The notes below the pieces were generated by a model. The model ran no database searches and was not told the DNA's origin. It saw only the letters and a program-made list of their open reading frames with translations. A program made the translations under genes and the position numbers. Below are positions 37,107-45,678 of a stretch of DNA of 64,000 nt, piece by piece (position 1 is the first letter of the stretch; each line of letters begins with the position of its first letter). Source of the DNA: Kineosporia babensis (GTDB lineage Bacteria; Actinomycetota; Actinomycetes; Actinomycetales; Kineosporiaceae); assembly GCF_021129305.1 (NCBI RefSeq), contig NZ_JAJOMB010000015.1, positions 62,001-126,000 of the forward strand, read 5' to 3'.

Positions 37107-37126
37107 GCCCGGCCGAGGGTGGTCCC

Positions 37127-37357
37127 TCAGGCGGTGGCCTCACCGGCGCGGCCCTGGGGGACCGACAGGCCGTAGGCGCTCAGCGACTCGGCCACTCCCT
37201 CCAGGGTGATGCTGTGGTCGGCCGCCACCCGGGCGATCGACTCGATCTGGTCGAGCGAGACGTTGACGAGGTACTCGTCACCGCTGTTCTGTGCCTCCTG
37301 GAGCCAGCTCAGCGCCTCTGCCGCACGGCCCCTGATCTGCGCGACGAACTCGCTCAT
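37127..37357 (-). CDS. small acidic hypothetical protein
   Basis: A 76-residue protein (MSEFVAQIRGRAAEALSWLQ) with GGGAG-type ribosome-binding sequence 8-12 bases before ATG 37357. It looks mostly helical, without Cys, membrane or DNA-binding motifs. Codon usage is GC3-biased like its neighbours, which supports a real gene. I do not recognise the family. Convergent with the phosphatase gene, with 20 bp between stops. Confidence 0.6.
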   Translation of the reverse strand: MSEFVAQIRGRAAEALSWLQEAQNSGDEYLVNVSLDQIESIARVAADHSITLEGVAESLSAYGLSVPQGRAGEATA

Positions 37358-37948
37358 GTGGTTTTCTCCCTCACTCGCCCCCGGACGCCAATCCGCGAGC
37401 CCAACAGCGCCGGAAGCCATCTCCTCCGGCACTGGCGCAGGTTGCGCCCCACGGGTGATGACGGGCCGGTTAAGCCCGCGCAACGACCGTGAGACGCACT
37501 GCACCGGCGGCCACTCTACGTTCGACGCTTAGTTGCCGGACAGGGCGGTCCGGTGCCGTCCGTCGAACACGTGCGGGAACATTTCGTAACGTCCACCCGT
37601 TAGGCGCCACATCCGGGTACGGAGAGTTATCGGCGGTTCTCACTGTGACGGGAATCGGTGTCGATCTCTCGGTGTGCCGGTATGGCCAAGCAGGCTCGAC
37701 TGGTGCACAATCCCTGCCGCGAGAGCGGGCACAAATCCGGCCCCGGGCGCGTTAGTCCACAGTCCGGTAGCAACGACCTTGATCCAGCAGGGCGCGAGCA
37801 CCGCATTCGGCGACAGCACCACCAGCAAAGCAACGACCAGCAATCCTGTTCTCATGGGGGCAGCGCGCACCAGACCGGGTTCGCATGTGCGAATCCGGTA
37901 CCGGGGCACGTCCCGCGTGAGTTCCACACACCGGAGCGTGACCTAAAG
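37358..37948. other. 591-bp gap upstream of the DUF4193 gene
   Basis: No gene is convincing. TTCGCATGTGCGAA at 37880-37893 is a perfect 14-bp palindrome ~55 bp before the DUF4193 start and may be an operator. The rest has lower GC than genes, with TTTCGTAACG (37580s) and GAGTTATCGGCGG (37620s) as the only AT-containing promoter-like parts. Confidence 0.35.
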
Positions 37949-38248
37949 ATGGCAACCGACTACGACGCGCCGCGCAAGACCGACGACGACCTCAACGAGG
38001 ACTCGCTCGAGGAACTGAAGGCCCGCCGGGTGGACAAGTCCGCCGGGCAGGTCGACGAGGACGAGACCGAGGCGGCCGAAGGTTTCGAGCTGCCCGGTGC
38101 CGACCTGTCCAACGAGGAGCTGTCCGTCCGGGTGCTGCCTCGTCAGGCGGACGAGTTCACCTGCATGAGCTGCTTCCTGGTGCACCACCGCAGCCAGCTG
38201 GCCGGCGAGAAGAACGGCCAGCTGATCTGCAAGGAATGCGCGGCCTGA
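37949..38248 (+). CDS. DUF4193 family protein
   Basis: A 99-residue protein: highly acidic N-terminal two-thirds, then FTCMSCFLVHHRSQLAGEKN and LICKECAA, a Cys4 zinc ribbon. This is the actinobacterial DUF4193 family, conserved and usually near dut and DUF3093 as here; function unknown (RNA polymerase or nucleic-acid association has been guessed but is not shown by sequence). Start ATG 37949 in MATDYDAPRKTDDDL. Confidence 0.9.
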   Translation: MATDYDAPRKTDDDLNEDSLEELKARRVDKSAGQVDEDETEAAEGFELPGADLSNEELSVRVLPRQADEFTCMSCFLVHHRSQLAGEKNGQLICKECAA

Positions 38249-38289
38249 TCTGCAGGGGTGGGCGCTGGGGGCTCGTGCGGCCGTGACGG

Positions 38290-38769
38290 CTACGAGCCCA
38301 GCGCCCGTACCCACTCCTGCGGGCGGCGGGTCGACAGCAGCCAGTACGGCGTGGGGTCCTGCGGGTCGTCCAGGGTGACCTTGATCCCGGTCTTCACCCA
38401 GGCCCGGGTGCTGCGGTAGGCCCGGGCATCCAGCCCGGCGCCCAGCGCTGTCCTCATCTCGGCCGCGTCCAGCGGCTCGACCTTGGCGACCAGCGTGGCC
38501 GGCACCTTGGCGCGCCCGGCGCTGAACACGCCCTTGGTCAGGTCCAGCCGGGGCGTCCAGAGCACCACCAGGCCGAGCACCACCGCGGCCATCACCACCG
38601 CCGTGCCGATCGCGAAGGGCACGTTGATCGGGCCCGGGATCAGCCCGAAGGCCGCTCCGAAGGCAGTGAAACCCAGCCATACGCCGGGGGTCGGCCACAG
38701 GGACTCGGTGAGGTTCTTGACCTTCTGGGCCGGGGCGGAAGCCGCCGCCGGGGTCTGATCCGGGCTCAT
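38290..38769 (-). CDS. DUF3093 membrane protein
   Basis: A 159-residue protein with two membrane helices (about residues 25-72: [17 protein letters not shown] and [20 protein letters not shown]), followed by a cytosolic or outer domain ending [16 protein letters not shown], the usual DUF3093 end. Starts ATG 38769. Convergent with DUF4193 and divergent from dut, the standard actinobacterial arrangement. Function unknown. Confidence 0.85.
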   Translation of the reverse strand: MSPDQTPAAASAPAQKVKNLTESLWPTPGVWLGFTAFGAAFGLIPGPINVPFAIGTAVVMAAVVLGLVVLWTPRLDLTKGVFSAGRAKVPATLVAKVEPLDAAEMRTALGAGLDARAYRSTRAWVKTGIKVTLDDPQDPTPYWLLSTRRPQEWVRALGS

Positions 38770-38889
38770 GTGAGCAGCTTCCCACGCCGCCTTCGGGCCA
38801 CCTCGCACCACCCGTCCGCGACCTGCGCAGACGGCTGCGTCGGCCCAAGGCACCGGAGCAGGTCCCGGTGCTGGATAGGCTGTCCGACC

Positions 38890-39474
38890 GTGAGCACGTC
38901 TTCCGCGCCTTCGGGCGCCTCCGCGGACTGGGCGGACTTCGTCCCGGGCCAGGTCGAGGTGCTGGTCCAGCGCCTGGATCCCGAGCTTCCGGTGCCCGGT
39001 TATGCGCACCCGGGCGACGCCGGGGCCGACCTGGTCACCTCGATCGACGTCACGCTGGCCCCGGGCGAGCGGCAGACCGTCCCGACCGGCATCGCGATCG
39101 CGCTGCCCGAGGGGTACGCCGCCTTCGTCCACCCCCGCTCCGGCCTGGCCGCGCGTCTCGGGTTGACGGTGGTCAATGCGCCCGGCACGGTCGATGCGGG
39201 ATATCGCGGCGAGATCCGGGTCACCCTGCTGAACACCGACCGCAGCACCCCGGTGGAACTGCGTCGCGGTGACCGGATCGCGCAACTGGTGGTCCAGCCG
39301 GTCAGCCGGGCGTTCTTCATCGAGGCCGGCAGCCTGCCGGGCTCGGCCCGCGGGGCCGGCGGGTTCGGCTCCACCGGCGGTTTCGGCACCACTCAGAGCA
39401 CGAGCGGCACCACCGCGGGCGTTGACGGCGCCGACGACGGCACGGGCTTGGGAACGCAACGAGGAGAGCACTGA
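38890..39474 (+). CDS. dut: dUTP diphosphatase
   Basis: Hydrolyses dUTP to dUMP and PPi, preventing uracil in DNA and supplying dTMP synthesis. Trimeric family motifs: PGDAGADL (I), [12 protein letters not shown] (II), [16 protein letters not shown] (III), [10 protein letters not shown] (IV) and the flexible [11 protein letters not shown] (V). GTG 38890 gives an N-terminal ~20-residue Ser/Ala extension, and a Gly/Thr-rich tail of ~30 residues follows motif V. 194 residues. The TGA overlaps the next ATG (TGATG). Confidence 0.95.
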   Translation: MSTSSAPSGASADWADFVPGQVEVLVQRLDPELPVPGYAHPGDAGADLVTSIDVTLAPGERQTVPTGIAIALPEGYAAFVHPRSGLAARLGLTVVNAPGTVDAGYRGEIRVTLLNTDRSTPVELRRGDRIAQLVVQPVSRAFFIEAGSLPGSARGAGGFGSTGGFGTTQSTSGTTAGVDGADDGTGLGTQRGEH

Positions 39475-40241
39475 TGAGCTGGTTCCGACGCAACAAGGGG
39501 GACGAGTCGTCCCCGACCGACGAGCCGGAGACCACCTCCGCGGCGTCCGGGGACGCGGACGCGGACGCGGTGGCCCCGGTCTCGGGTCCCACCGAGGTGT
39601 ACGACCGCTCGAACGGCCCCTGGGACGAGTCCGAGGCCGACCCGGAGGTCACCTACATCGATCTCGGCGCGATCCGGCTGCCCGCCAAGGAGGGCACCAT
39701 CCAGATGCGCCTGGAGATCGAGGAGAAGACCAACAAGGTCATCGCGGCCACCGTCCAGCTCAACGACTCCGCCGTGCAGCTGCAGGCCTTCGCCGCGCCG
39801 CGCACCTCGGGGATCTGGGACGACATCCGGGCCGAGATCTCCGCCAGCGTGAGCCGGCAGGGCGGCGAGGTCGACGACGTGCCCGGCGTGTTCGGCCGTG
39901 AGCTCCTGGCCAAGGTGCCCGCGCGTACCCCCGACGGCCGCACGGTGCTGCAGCCGGCCCGGTTCTCCGGGGTCGACGGCCCGCGCTGGTTCCTGCGCGC
40001 GGTGTTCCACGGGGCGGCGGCGCTGGACGAGGAGAAGGCGCTGGAGCTGGAGAGTCTGGTCCGCGACGTGGTGGTGGTCCGCGGCACCGAGGCGATGGCC
40101 CCGCGCGAGCTGCTGCCGCTGAGCCTGCCGGACAACGCGCACCCGGCCGACGGCGAGGAAGCCGGCCAGGCCGCCGGCGAAGGCCAGAAGGAAACCCTGC
40201 GTCCGCCCGAGCGAGGCCCGGAGATCACCGAAGTGCGCTGA
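39474..40241 (+). CDS. DUF3710 family protein
   Basis: A 255-residue soluble protein. Acidic, low-complexity residues ~1-60, then a globular DUF3710 domain (IDLGAIRLPAKEGTIQMRLEIEEKT; GIWDDIRAEISASV; GPRWFLRAVFHGAAA). Coupled to dut by a one-base overlap and followed, after a hairpin, by the OB-fold and DUF3159 genes; this order is conserved in actinobacteria. Biochemical role unknown. Confidence 0.88.
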   Translation: MSWFRRNKGDESSPTDEPETTSAASGDADADAVAPVSGPTEVYDRSNGPWDESEADPEVTYIDLGAIRLPAKEGTIQMRLEIEEKTNKVIAATVQLNDSAVQLQAFAAPRTSGIWDDIRAEISASVSRQGGEVDDVPGVFGRELLAKVPARTPDGRTVLQPARFSGVDGPRWFLRAVFHGAAALDEEKALELESLVRDVVVVRGTEAMAPRELLPLSLPDNAHPADGEEAGQAAGEGQKETLRPPERGPEITEVR

Positions 40242-40296
40242 CCCGCGCAATCCAGGATTTGCTTTCCTCGTCCGGTGACGGTGGGCGCATCCCAGG

Positions 40297-40341
40297 ATCG
40301 GGGCAATAAAGTTTGCTATACCCAGATTTTATTGCCCCGAT
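40297..40341 (+). terminator. terminator after DUF3710
   Basis: ATCGGGGCAATAAA and TTTATTGCCCCGAT make a 14-bp perfect stem, with a 16-17-base loop, 56 bp after the DUF3710 stop. The AT-rich top of the stem is unusual for this GC-rich DNA. Confidence 0.65.
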
Positions 40342-40690
40342 GTAGCGAACCGCACCCTGCGAGCAGCGAGTGGCTGAGTCCGTCCCGGAGCCGAGGCGCC
40401 CTGGCGCTGCACTCTGTTTCTGGGCAGCCGGGTATCTGAGATATAGACCGCCGGCCCGGCCCCTGGGCGATTTCCTCGGCCAGAGCTCCTCGGAGCTTCT
40501 AAGGGCGTCTCAGAGCGCCTGGGCAGGGCGCATGCTCGGGGCCTGCCCCGTCCGGCTGAACTCTCGGCCACTTCCTGTTCCGTCGTTTCGGCCGGGCGGC
40601 TGCCTGCCGTCTAGGTGCCCGATCACGCAGTGTCGGCCGAGGGTGCCCGATGGTGTCCCGTCAGTACGCCAAGAACGAGGCGCACTACCG
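40342..40690. other. gap upstream of the OB-fold gene
   Basis: About 350 bp with weak codon bias in all frames and more AT than the genes. I see no gene, repeat copy or structured RNA that I can support. Confidence 0.4.
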
Positions 40691-40692
40691 GA

Positions 40693-40732
40693 ATAGAATG
40701 TGAAACAGCCTGTTGAGCAACAGGTCGACACC
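40693..40732 (+). promoter_or_regulatory. -10 box and overlapping palindromes before the OB-fold gene
   Basis: TAGAAT (40693-40698) is a good -10 match. Right after it come CCTGTTGAGCAACAGG (40709-40724) and, overlapping its end, CAGGTCGACACCTG (40719-40732), two perfect or near-perfect palindromes that could be operators or mutually exclusive RNA hairpins. They lie 16 bp before the chosen ATG. Confidence 0.4.
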
Positions 40733-40747
40733 TGCAAAAGAGTGCGC

Positions 40748-41287
40748 ATGGCCACTTCCGGATCAGGCCGGGAGCGGGCAGGAAGCAGGTTCGTGATGGG
40801 TACGCTGAAGGCCGTGGGTAAGCAGATCACCGGTGATCAGGCGCCGGTCAGGCAGGTCGTGGCGCAGGCCGGACCGCACGCTGGAGCACCGGCCGAAAAG
40901 CAGACCGGGTCGCCGGGCCGTTCCGGTTTCTTCCGGGCCCTGGCCCGGTTCACCGCACCGCAGCACGTGGTGCACGCCGACGAAGAGCACGAGCAGGCCG
41001 TCCGGCTCGGCGGTACCCCGATCGACCAGCTCCGCTCCCGCCAGCAGGCCATGGTCTGCGGCACCCTGCGCGCTGTCACCCTGCGCCCCCGGGCCGGGGT
41101 TCCCGCGCTGGTCGCCGAGTTGTACGACGGCACCGGCAGCATCTCGGTGGTCTGGCTGGGCCGCCGGCACATCGGTGGGGTCGAGCCCGGCCGCCGCATC
41201 CGGGTCCAGGGTGTGGTGTGCGAGGCGAGCGGTACGGCCACCATCTTCAACCCGCGTTACGAGCTGGTTCCGGGCGGTCCGAGCTGA
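40748..41287 (+). CDS. OB-fold nucleic-acid-binding protein
   Basis: A 179-residue protein. The C-terminal ~90 residues form an OB fold like the RecG/aspartyl-tRNA-synthetase class (AMVCGTLRAVTLRPRAGVPA; LYDGTGSISVVWLGRRHIGG; RIRVQGVVC). The N-terminal ~70 residues are basic and variable. ATG 40748 chosen; ATG 40796 is also possible. Sits between DUF3710 and DUF3159 as in other actinobacteria; possibly single-stranded DNA or RNA binding. Confidence 0.8.
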   Translation: MATSGSGRERAGSRFVMGTLKAVGKQITGDQAPVRQVVAQAGPHAGAPAEKQTGSPGRSGFFRALARFTAPQHVVHADEEHEQAVRLGGTPIDQLRSRQQAMVCGTLRAVTLRPRAGVPALVAELYDGTGSISVVWLGRRHIGGVEPGRRIRVQGVVCEASGTATIFNPRYELVPGGPS

Positions 41288-41352
41288 CCTCGGGTTAGGC
41301 TCACCGACCAGACCAGTCACGAACTAGAGCCGACCGGAGCTGAACAGAGCCG

Positions 41353-42093
41353 ATGCCGGACCAGCCGCGCGGGCACGCCCCCGCACCTGGAGACCACCAC
41401 CGCGCCGAGCAGGTGGCCGAGAACGCCGCCGAGAAGGCCGGCAAGAGTTCGTTCGCCCAGGCCGTGGCGGACGAGTTCGACCTGAAGAAGGCGATCGGCG
41501 GCCCGCGCGGGGTGATCGAGTCGATCCTGCCCTACACGGTCTTCTCGATCGCCTTCGCGATCACCCAGGAGCTGCGGCCCTCGGTCTACGCCGCGCTGAC
41601 CCCGCTGGTGGTGCTGGCCCTGGTCCGGCTGGTCCGGCGCGAGCCGCTGACCCAGATCTTCTCCGGGGCGATCGGGATCGGGATCGGCGCCTACATCGCC
41701 AGCAAGACCGGCCGGGCCTCGGACTTCTTCCTGCCCAGCATCCTGAAGAACGGCGGCTCGGCGCTCGGCGCGATGCTCTCGATCGCGGTGCGCTGGCCGA
41801 TCGTCGGGGTGTTCGTCGGCCCGCTCACCGGCGAGATGTTCGAGTGGCGCAAGAACCGGCCGCGGTACAAGGCTTTCGTCACCGCGACCTGGATCTTCGT
41901 GGCGCTGTTCCTGGTCCGCCTGGTGGTCCAGGTGCCGCTGATCATCGCCGACCAGACCTCGCTGCTGGGCATGCTGAACGGCCTGGTGCTGGGCCTGCCG
42001 CTGTTCGCGGTGGCGCTCTGGCTGATCTGGCGGGTGCTGAGCAAGGTCCCCCCGGCGACCGTCGGTACCCCCGCACCCCCCAAGGCGCACTGA
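41353..42093 (+). CDS. DUF3159 membrane protein
   Basis: A 246-residue protein with a hydrophilic N-terminus (~45 residues) and six membrane segments. GGPRGVIESILPYTVFSIAF, IGIGIGAYIASKTGRASDFFLP and YKAFVTATWIFVALFLVRL are typical of actinobacterial DUF3159. Charged residues within the helices (Glu, Arg, Asp) suggest a transport or channel role, but the function is unknown. Its stop is 3 bp from the convergent TrkA gene. Confidence 0.88.
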   Translation: MPDQPRGHAPAPGDHHRAEQVAENAAEKAGKSSFAQAVADEFDLKKAIGGPRGVIESILPYTVFSIAFAITQELRPSVYAALTPLVVLALVRLVRREPLTQIFSGAIGIGIGAYIASKTGRASDFFLPSILKNGGSALGAMLSIAVRWPIVGVFVGPLTGEMFEWRKNRPRYKAFVTATWIFVALFLVRLVVQVPLIIADQTSLLGMLNGLVLGLPLFAVALWLIWRVLSKVPPATVGTPAPPKAH

Positions 42094-42095
42094 CC

Positions 42096-42758
42096 TCAGC
42101 CGCGCGGGTTGAGCAGTTCCTGCAACGGGTCCTCGCTCTCCGGCACGGTGATGAACATCAGCTCGTCACCGGCCTCCAGCGCGTCGTCCCGGCTCGGCGC
42201 GATCGGCCGTTCCCCCCGGATGATCCCGACCAGCACGGTGTCGGCGGGCCAGACGATCTCGCCCACCGTGGTCCCGGCCAGCGGCGACTCGGCCGGCAGG
42301 GTCAGCTCGACCATCGAGGCCTGACCCTGCTGGAAGGTGAAGATCCGGACCAGTTCACCGACCGAGACGGCCTCCTCGACCAGCGCCGTCATCAGCCGCG
42401 GGGTGGAGACCGCGACGTCCACGCCCCAGGCCTCGTCGAACATCCACTCGTTGGCCGGGGTGTTCACCCGGGCCACCGTGCGCGGCACCCCGTACTCGGT
42501 CTTGGACAGCAGCGAGACCACCAGGTTGGCCTTGTCGTCGCCGCTGGCTGCCACCACCACGTCGCACTCGGCCAGCCCGGCGTCGGCCAGTGAAGTGATC
42601 TCGCAGGCGTCGGCCAGCAGCCACTCCGCCTCCGGCACGCTCGTCACCCGGATCGCGTTCGGGTCCTTGTCGATCAGCAGCACCCGGTGCCCGTTGGTGA
42701 GCAGTTCCCGCGCGATCGAGCGGCCCACACTCCCGGCTCCGACGATGACGATCCGCAT
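42096..42758 (-). CDS. trkA: TrkA-type K+ uptake regulatory protein (RCK), second of pair
   Basis: A 220-residue cytosolic RCK protein: Rossmann N-domain MRIVIVGAGSVGRSIARELL with NAD/nucleotide loop and DKDPNAI acidic end, then a TrkA-C domain (VELTLPAESPLAGTTVGEI). Corresponds to CeoC-like proteins. ATG overlaps the previous stop by one base. It likely gates a K+ transporter in response to nucleotide; the best local partner is the divergent KimA-like permease. No TrkH/TrkG channel is present in the window. Confidence 0.9.
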   Translation of the reverse strand: MRIVIVGAGSVGRSIARELLTNGHRVLLIDKDPNAIRVTSVPEAEWLLADACEITSLADAGLAECDVVVAASGDDKANLVVSLLSKTEYGVPRTVARVNTPANEWMFDEAWGVDVAVSTPRLMTALVEEAVSVGELVRIFTFQQGQASMVELTLPAESPLAGTTVGEIVWPADTVLVGIIRGERPIAPSRDDALEAGDELMFITVPESEDPLQELLNPRG

Positions 42759-43426
42759 CAGTGCTCATCCTTCGACGGCGGTACGGCCATTCTCTGCTCC
42801 ACCGAGGTGAGCCGGTCGTGGCGCAGCACGAAGTGCACCAGGTCGCCCTCCTGGTAGAGCGTGTCGGCCCCGGGGACGATGCCCTCGCCCAGGCGGGTCA
42901 GGAAGGCCACGCGCGCCTCGGAAGCCGCCTCCAGGGAGACCATCCGGCGGCCCACCCATCCGGTGTGCACCTGTACCTCGGCCAGGATCACCGCGCCGGA
43001 TGGATCGCGGTACTCGGAGATCGCGCCCGCCGGCAGCAGACGCCGGGCCATCTGGTCGGCCGTCCAGCGCACCGTGGCGACGGTGGGGATGCCCAGACGT
43101 TGGTAGACCTCGGCGCGTCCGGGGTCGTAGATCCGGGCCACCACGTTGCTCACCCCGAACGTCTCCCTGGCCACCCGGGCGGCCAGGATGTTGGAGTTGT
43201 CGCCGTTGCTGACCGCGGCGAACGCGTAGGCGTCCTCGATCCCAGCCTCGGTCAGGGTGTCCCGGTCGAACCCGGGCCCGACCACCCGCCGTCCCTCGAA
43301 ATGCGGCCCCAGCCGTCGGAAGGCGTTCGCGTTCTGGTCCACCACCGCGACGGTGTGCCCGCGGTCCTCGACCATCTGGGCCAGGGTGGAGCCGGTCCGG
43401 CCGCATCCCATGATCACGAAGTGCAC
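42758..43426 (-). CDS. trkA: TrkA-type K+ uptake regulatory protein (RCK), first of pair
   Basis: A 222-residue RCK protein: MHFVIMGCGRTGSTLAQMVED with VVDQNANAFRRL, RCK_C end YQEGDLVHFVLRHDRL. Corresponds to CeoB-like proteins. It and its partner probably assemble together into the octameric ring of Trk/RCK complexes. Divergent from the KimA-like permease; 197 bp between the starts hold the shared promoter region. Confidence 0.9.
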   Translation of the reverse strand: MHFVIMGCGRTGSTLAQMVEDRGHTVAVVDQNANAFRRLGPHFEGRRVVGPGFDRDTLTEAGIEDAYAFAAVSNGDNSNILAARVARETFGVSNVVARIYDPGRAEVYQRLGIPTVATVRWTADQMARRLLPAGAISEYRDPSGAVILAEVQVHTGWVGRRMVSLEAASEARVAFLTRLGEGIVPGADTLYQEGDLVHFVLRHDRLTSVEQRMAVPPSKDEH

Positions 43427-43623
43427 GTCTCGTCGGCCCTCTCAGCTGACCTGTCTGGCGCGGTGCGGCCGCCTCTCGGCCTGACCCGTCGCTGAAGGTA
43501 CACCGCTGCGGCGGGCGGGCCGGCTCCCCGGGCGCAGCACCCGGGCCGTCGGCGGCAACTTTTCCCTCTGCTCGCTCGTTGTCTCCGGTTCGCGACAGCT
43601 GTATCGCAATACGATGACCGGCC

Positions 43624-45678
43624 GTGCCCTCCTTTCCCGGCGCCGTCAAACGGCTGCTCGTCGGACGGCCGGTACGCAGCGAGCGGCTGGGCGAGACGTT
43701 GCTGCCCAAGCGCATCGCGCTGCCGGTGTTCGCCTCGGACGCGCTCTCGTCGGTGGCCTACGCCCCGGACGAAATCCTGCTCACCCTGGCCGCGGCCGGC
43801 CTGACCTCGTACGCGCTCTCGCCCTGGGTGGGGCTGGCGGTGGTCCTGGTGATGCTGATCGTGGTGGCCTCGTACCGGCAGAACGTGCACGCCTACCCCT
43901 CCGGCGGCGGTGACTACGAGGTGGCCACGGTCAACCTGGGCCCCACCGCGGGGATCACCGTGGCCAGTGCCCTGCTGGTCGACTACGTGCTCACCGTGGC
44001 CGTGTCGATCTCCTCCGGCGCCCAGTACGCCGCCTCGGCCCTGCCGTTCCTGCGCGGCCACGAGGCCCTGGTCGCGGTCGGCGTGGTGGTCCTGCTCACC
44101 ACGATCAACCTGCGCGGAGTGCGTGAGTCCGGCACCGCGTTCGCCGTGCCCACCTACGTGTTCATGGTGGCGATCCTGGGGATGAGCGGCTGGGGCTTCG
44201 TCCAGTACTTCTTCGGCGACCTGCCGCAGGCCGAGAGCTCGGTGCTCGAGCTGATCCCAGAAACCCAGTTCGAGCAGGGCCTGGTCGGCCTGGGCGGGGC
44301 CTTCCTGCTGCTGCGCGCGTTCTCCTCCGGCTGCGCCGCGCTGACCGGGGTGGAGGCGATCAGCAACGGCGTGCCGGCGTTCAAGAAGCCGAAGAGCCAC
44401 AACGCCGCCACCACGCTGGCCCTGCTCGGCACGATCGCGGTGCTGATGCTGATGTCCACGATCGTCCTGTCCCGGCTGATGCACGTGCGCTTCGCCGAGT
44501 TCCCAGGTGAGCAGCTGCTGCGCGACGGCGTGCCGGTCGGCGAGAGCTACGTCCAGGACCCGGTGATCGGCCAGATCGCCGCTGCCCTGTTCGGTGGCTT
44601 CCCACCGGCGTTCTACCTGGTCACCTTCGCCACCGGGCTGATCCTGATCCTGGCCGCCAACACCGCGTTCAACGGCTTCCCGGTGCTCGGCTCGATCCTG
44701 GCCCGCGACGACCTGCTGCCCCGCCAGCTGCACACCCGCGGCGACCGGCTGGCCTTCAGCAACGGCATCGTCGCCCTGGCGGTCGGCGCGAGCCTGCTGA
44801 TCATCGCCTTCGACGCCCAGGTGACCCGGCTGATCCAGCTCTACATCGTGGGCGTGTTCATCTCGTTCACGGTGAGCCAGACCGGGATGGTGCGGCACTG
44901 GACCCGGCTGCTGCGCACCTGCGAGGAGCCGGCCGAACGCCGCCGGATGCAGCGTTCCCGGGTGATCAACGCGATCGGCCTGAGCATCACCGGCAGCGTG
45001 CTGGTGGTGGTGCTGATCACCAAGTTCACCCGCGGTGCGTACCTGGCCCTGATCTTCATGGCCCTGCTGTTCGGGCTGATGCTGGCGATCCGCCGGCACT
45101 ACCGCAAGGTCCGGGCCGAGCTGGCGGAGGAGGACGAGGTGGCCGGGCGGGTGCTGCCCTCCCGGGTGCACGCCATCGTGCTGGTGTCCAAGCTGCACAA
45201 GCCCACGCTGCGGGCACTGGCCTACGCCCGGGCCTCGCGACCGTCGGTGCTGGAGGCGGTCACGGTCACCGTCGACGGTGAGGAGACCCGCCGGCTTCAG
45301 GAAGAATGGGACCGTCGGGACATCCCGGTGCCCCTGCGGGCGCTGGACTCGCCCTACCGCGAGGTCACCCGCCCGGTGCTGGAGTACGTGCGCAGCATCC
45401 GCCGCGACAGCCCCCGTGATCTGGTCGTGGTGTACGTGCCCGAGTATGTGGTGGGGCGTTGGTGGGAGCAGTTGCTGCACAACCAGAGCGCGCTGCGGCT
45501 GAAGGGTGGTCTGCACTTCATGTCCGGCGTGATCGTGGCCAGCGTGCCCTGGCAGCTGCGCTCCTCGCGGCACCGGCTGGGCAGGGAGAACCGCCCGGCC
45601 CCGGGCGATGCGCGGCGGGGTGCAGTGCCGCCGCCGGCGGGTACCGAAGAGAATGCGAAGAAGGAACAGAATGCCTAG
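43624..45678 (+). CDS. APC superfamily permease, KimA-like potassium importer
   Basis: A 684-residue protein with about twelve membrane helices in the first ~480 residues (FASDALSSVAYAPDEILLTL; YPSGGGDYEVATVNLGP; GVEAISNGVPAFKKPKS) and a ~170-residue cytosolic domain with a Usp-like fold (HAIVLVSKLHKPTLRALAYA; DLVVVYVPEYVVG). This build matches KimA K+/H+ importers rather than amino acid permeases, and the adjacent pair of RCK regulators supports potassium transport. Start GTG 43624. Overlaps the next gene by 8 bp. Confidence 0.85.
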   Translation: MPSFPGAVKRLLVGRPVRSERLGETLLPKRIALPVFASDALSSVAYAPDEILLTLAAAGLTSYALSPWVGLAVVLVMLIVVASYRQNVHAYPSGGGDYEVATVNLGPTAGITVASALLVDYVLTVAVSISSGAQYAASALPFLRGHEALVAVGVVVLLTTINLRGVRESGTAFAVPTYVFMVAILGMSGWGFVQYFFGDLPQAESSVLELIPETQFEQGLVGLGGAFLLLRAFSSGCAALTGVEAISNGVPAFKKPKSHNAATTLALLGTIAVLMLMSTIVLSRLMHVRFAEFPGEQLLRDGVPVGESYVQDPVIGQIAAALFGGFPPAFYLVTFATGLILILAANTAFNGFPVLGSILARDDLLPRQLHTRGDRLAFSNGIVALAVGASLLIIAFDAQVTRLIQLYIVGVFISFTVSQTGMVRHWTRLLRTCEEPAERRRMQRSRVINAIGLSITGSVLVVVLITKFTRGAYLALIFMALLFGLMLAIRRHYRKVRAELAEEDEVAGRVLPSRVHAIVLVSKLHKPTLRALAYARASRPSVLEAVTVTVDGEETRRLQEEWDRRDIPVPLRALDSPYREVTRPVLEYVRSIRRDSPRDLVVVYVPEYVVGRWWEQLLHNQSALRLKGGLHFMSGVIVASVPWQLRSSRHRLGRENRPAPGDARRGAVPPPAGTEENAKKEQNA

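Noticed and set aside
37640-37855. Minus-strand frame with a hydrophobic, signal-peptide-like N-terminus (MRTGLLVVALLVVLSPN)
   Set aside because: No ribosome-binding site, weak codon bias and no recognisable domain; it overlaps the promoter region of DUF4193.
43427-43623. Possible c-di-AMP riboswitch before the KimA-like gene
   Set aside because: Expected from KimA biology, but I could not recognise the conserved ydaO-type sequence blocks on either strand.
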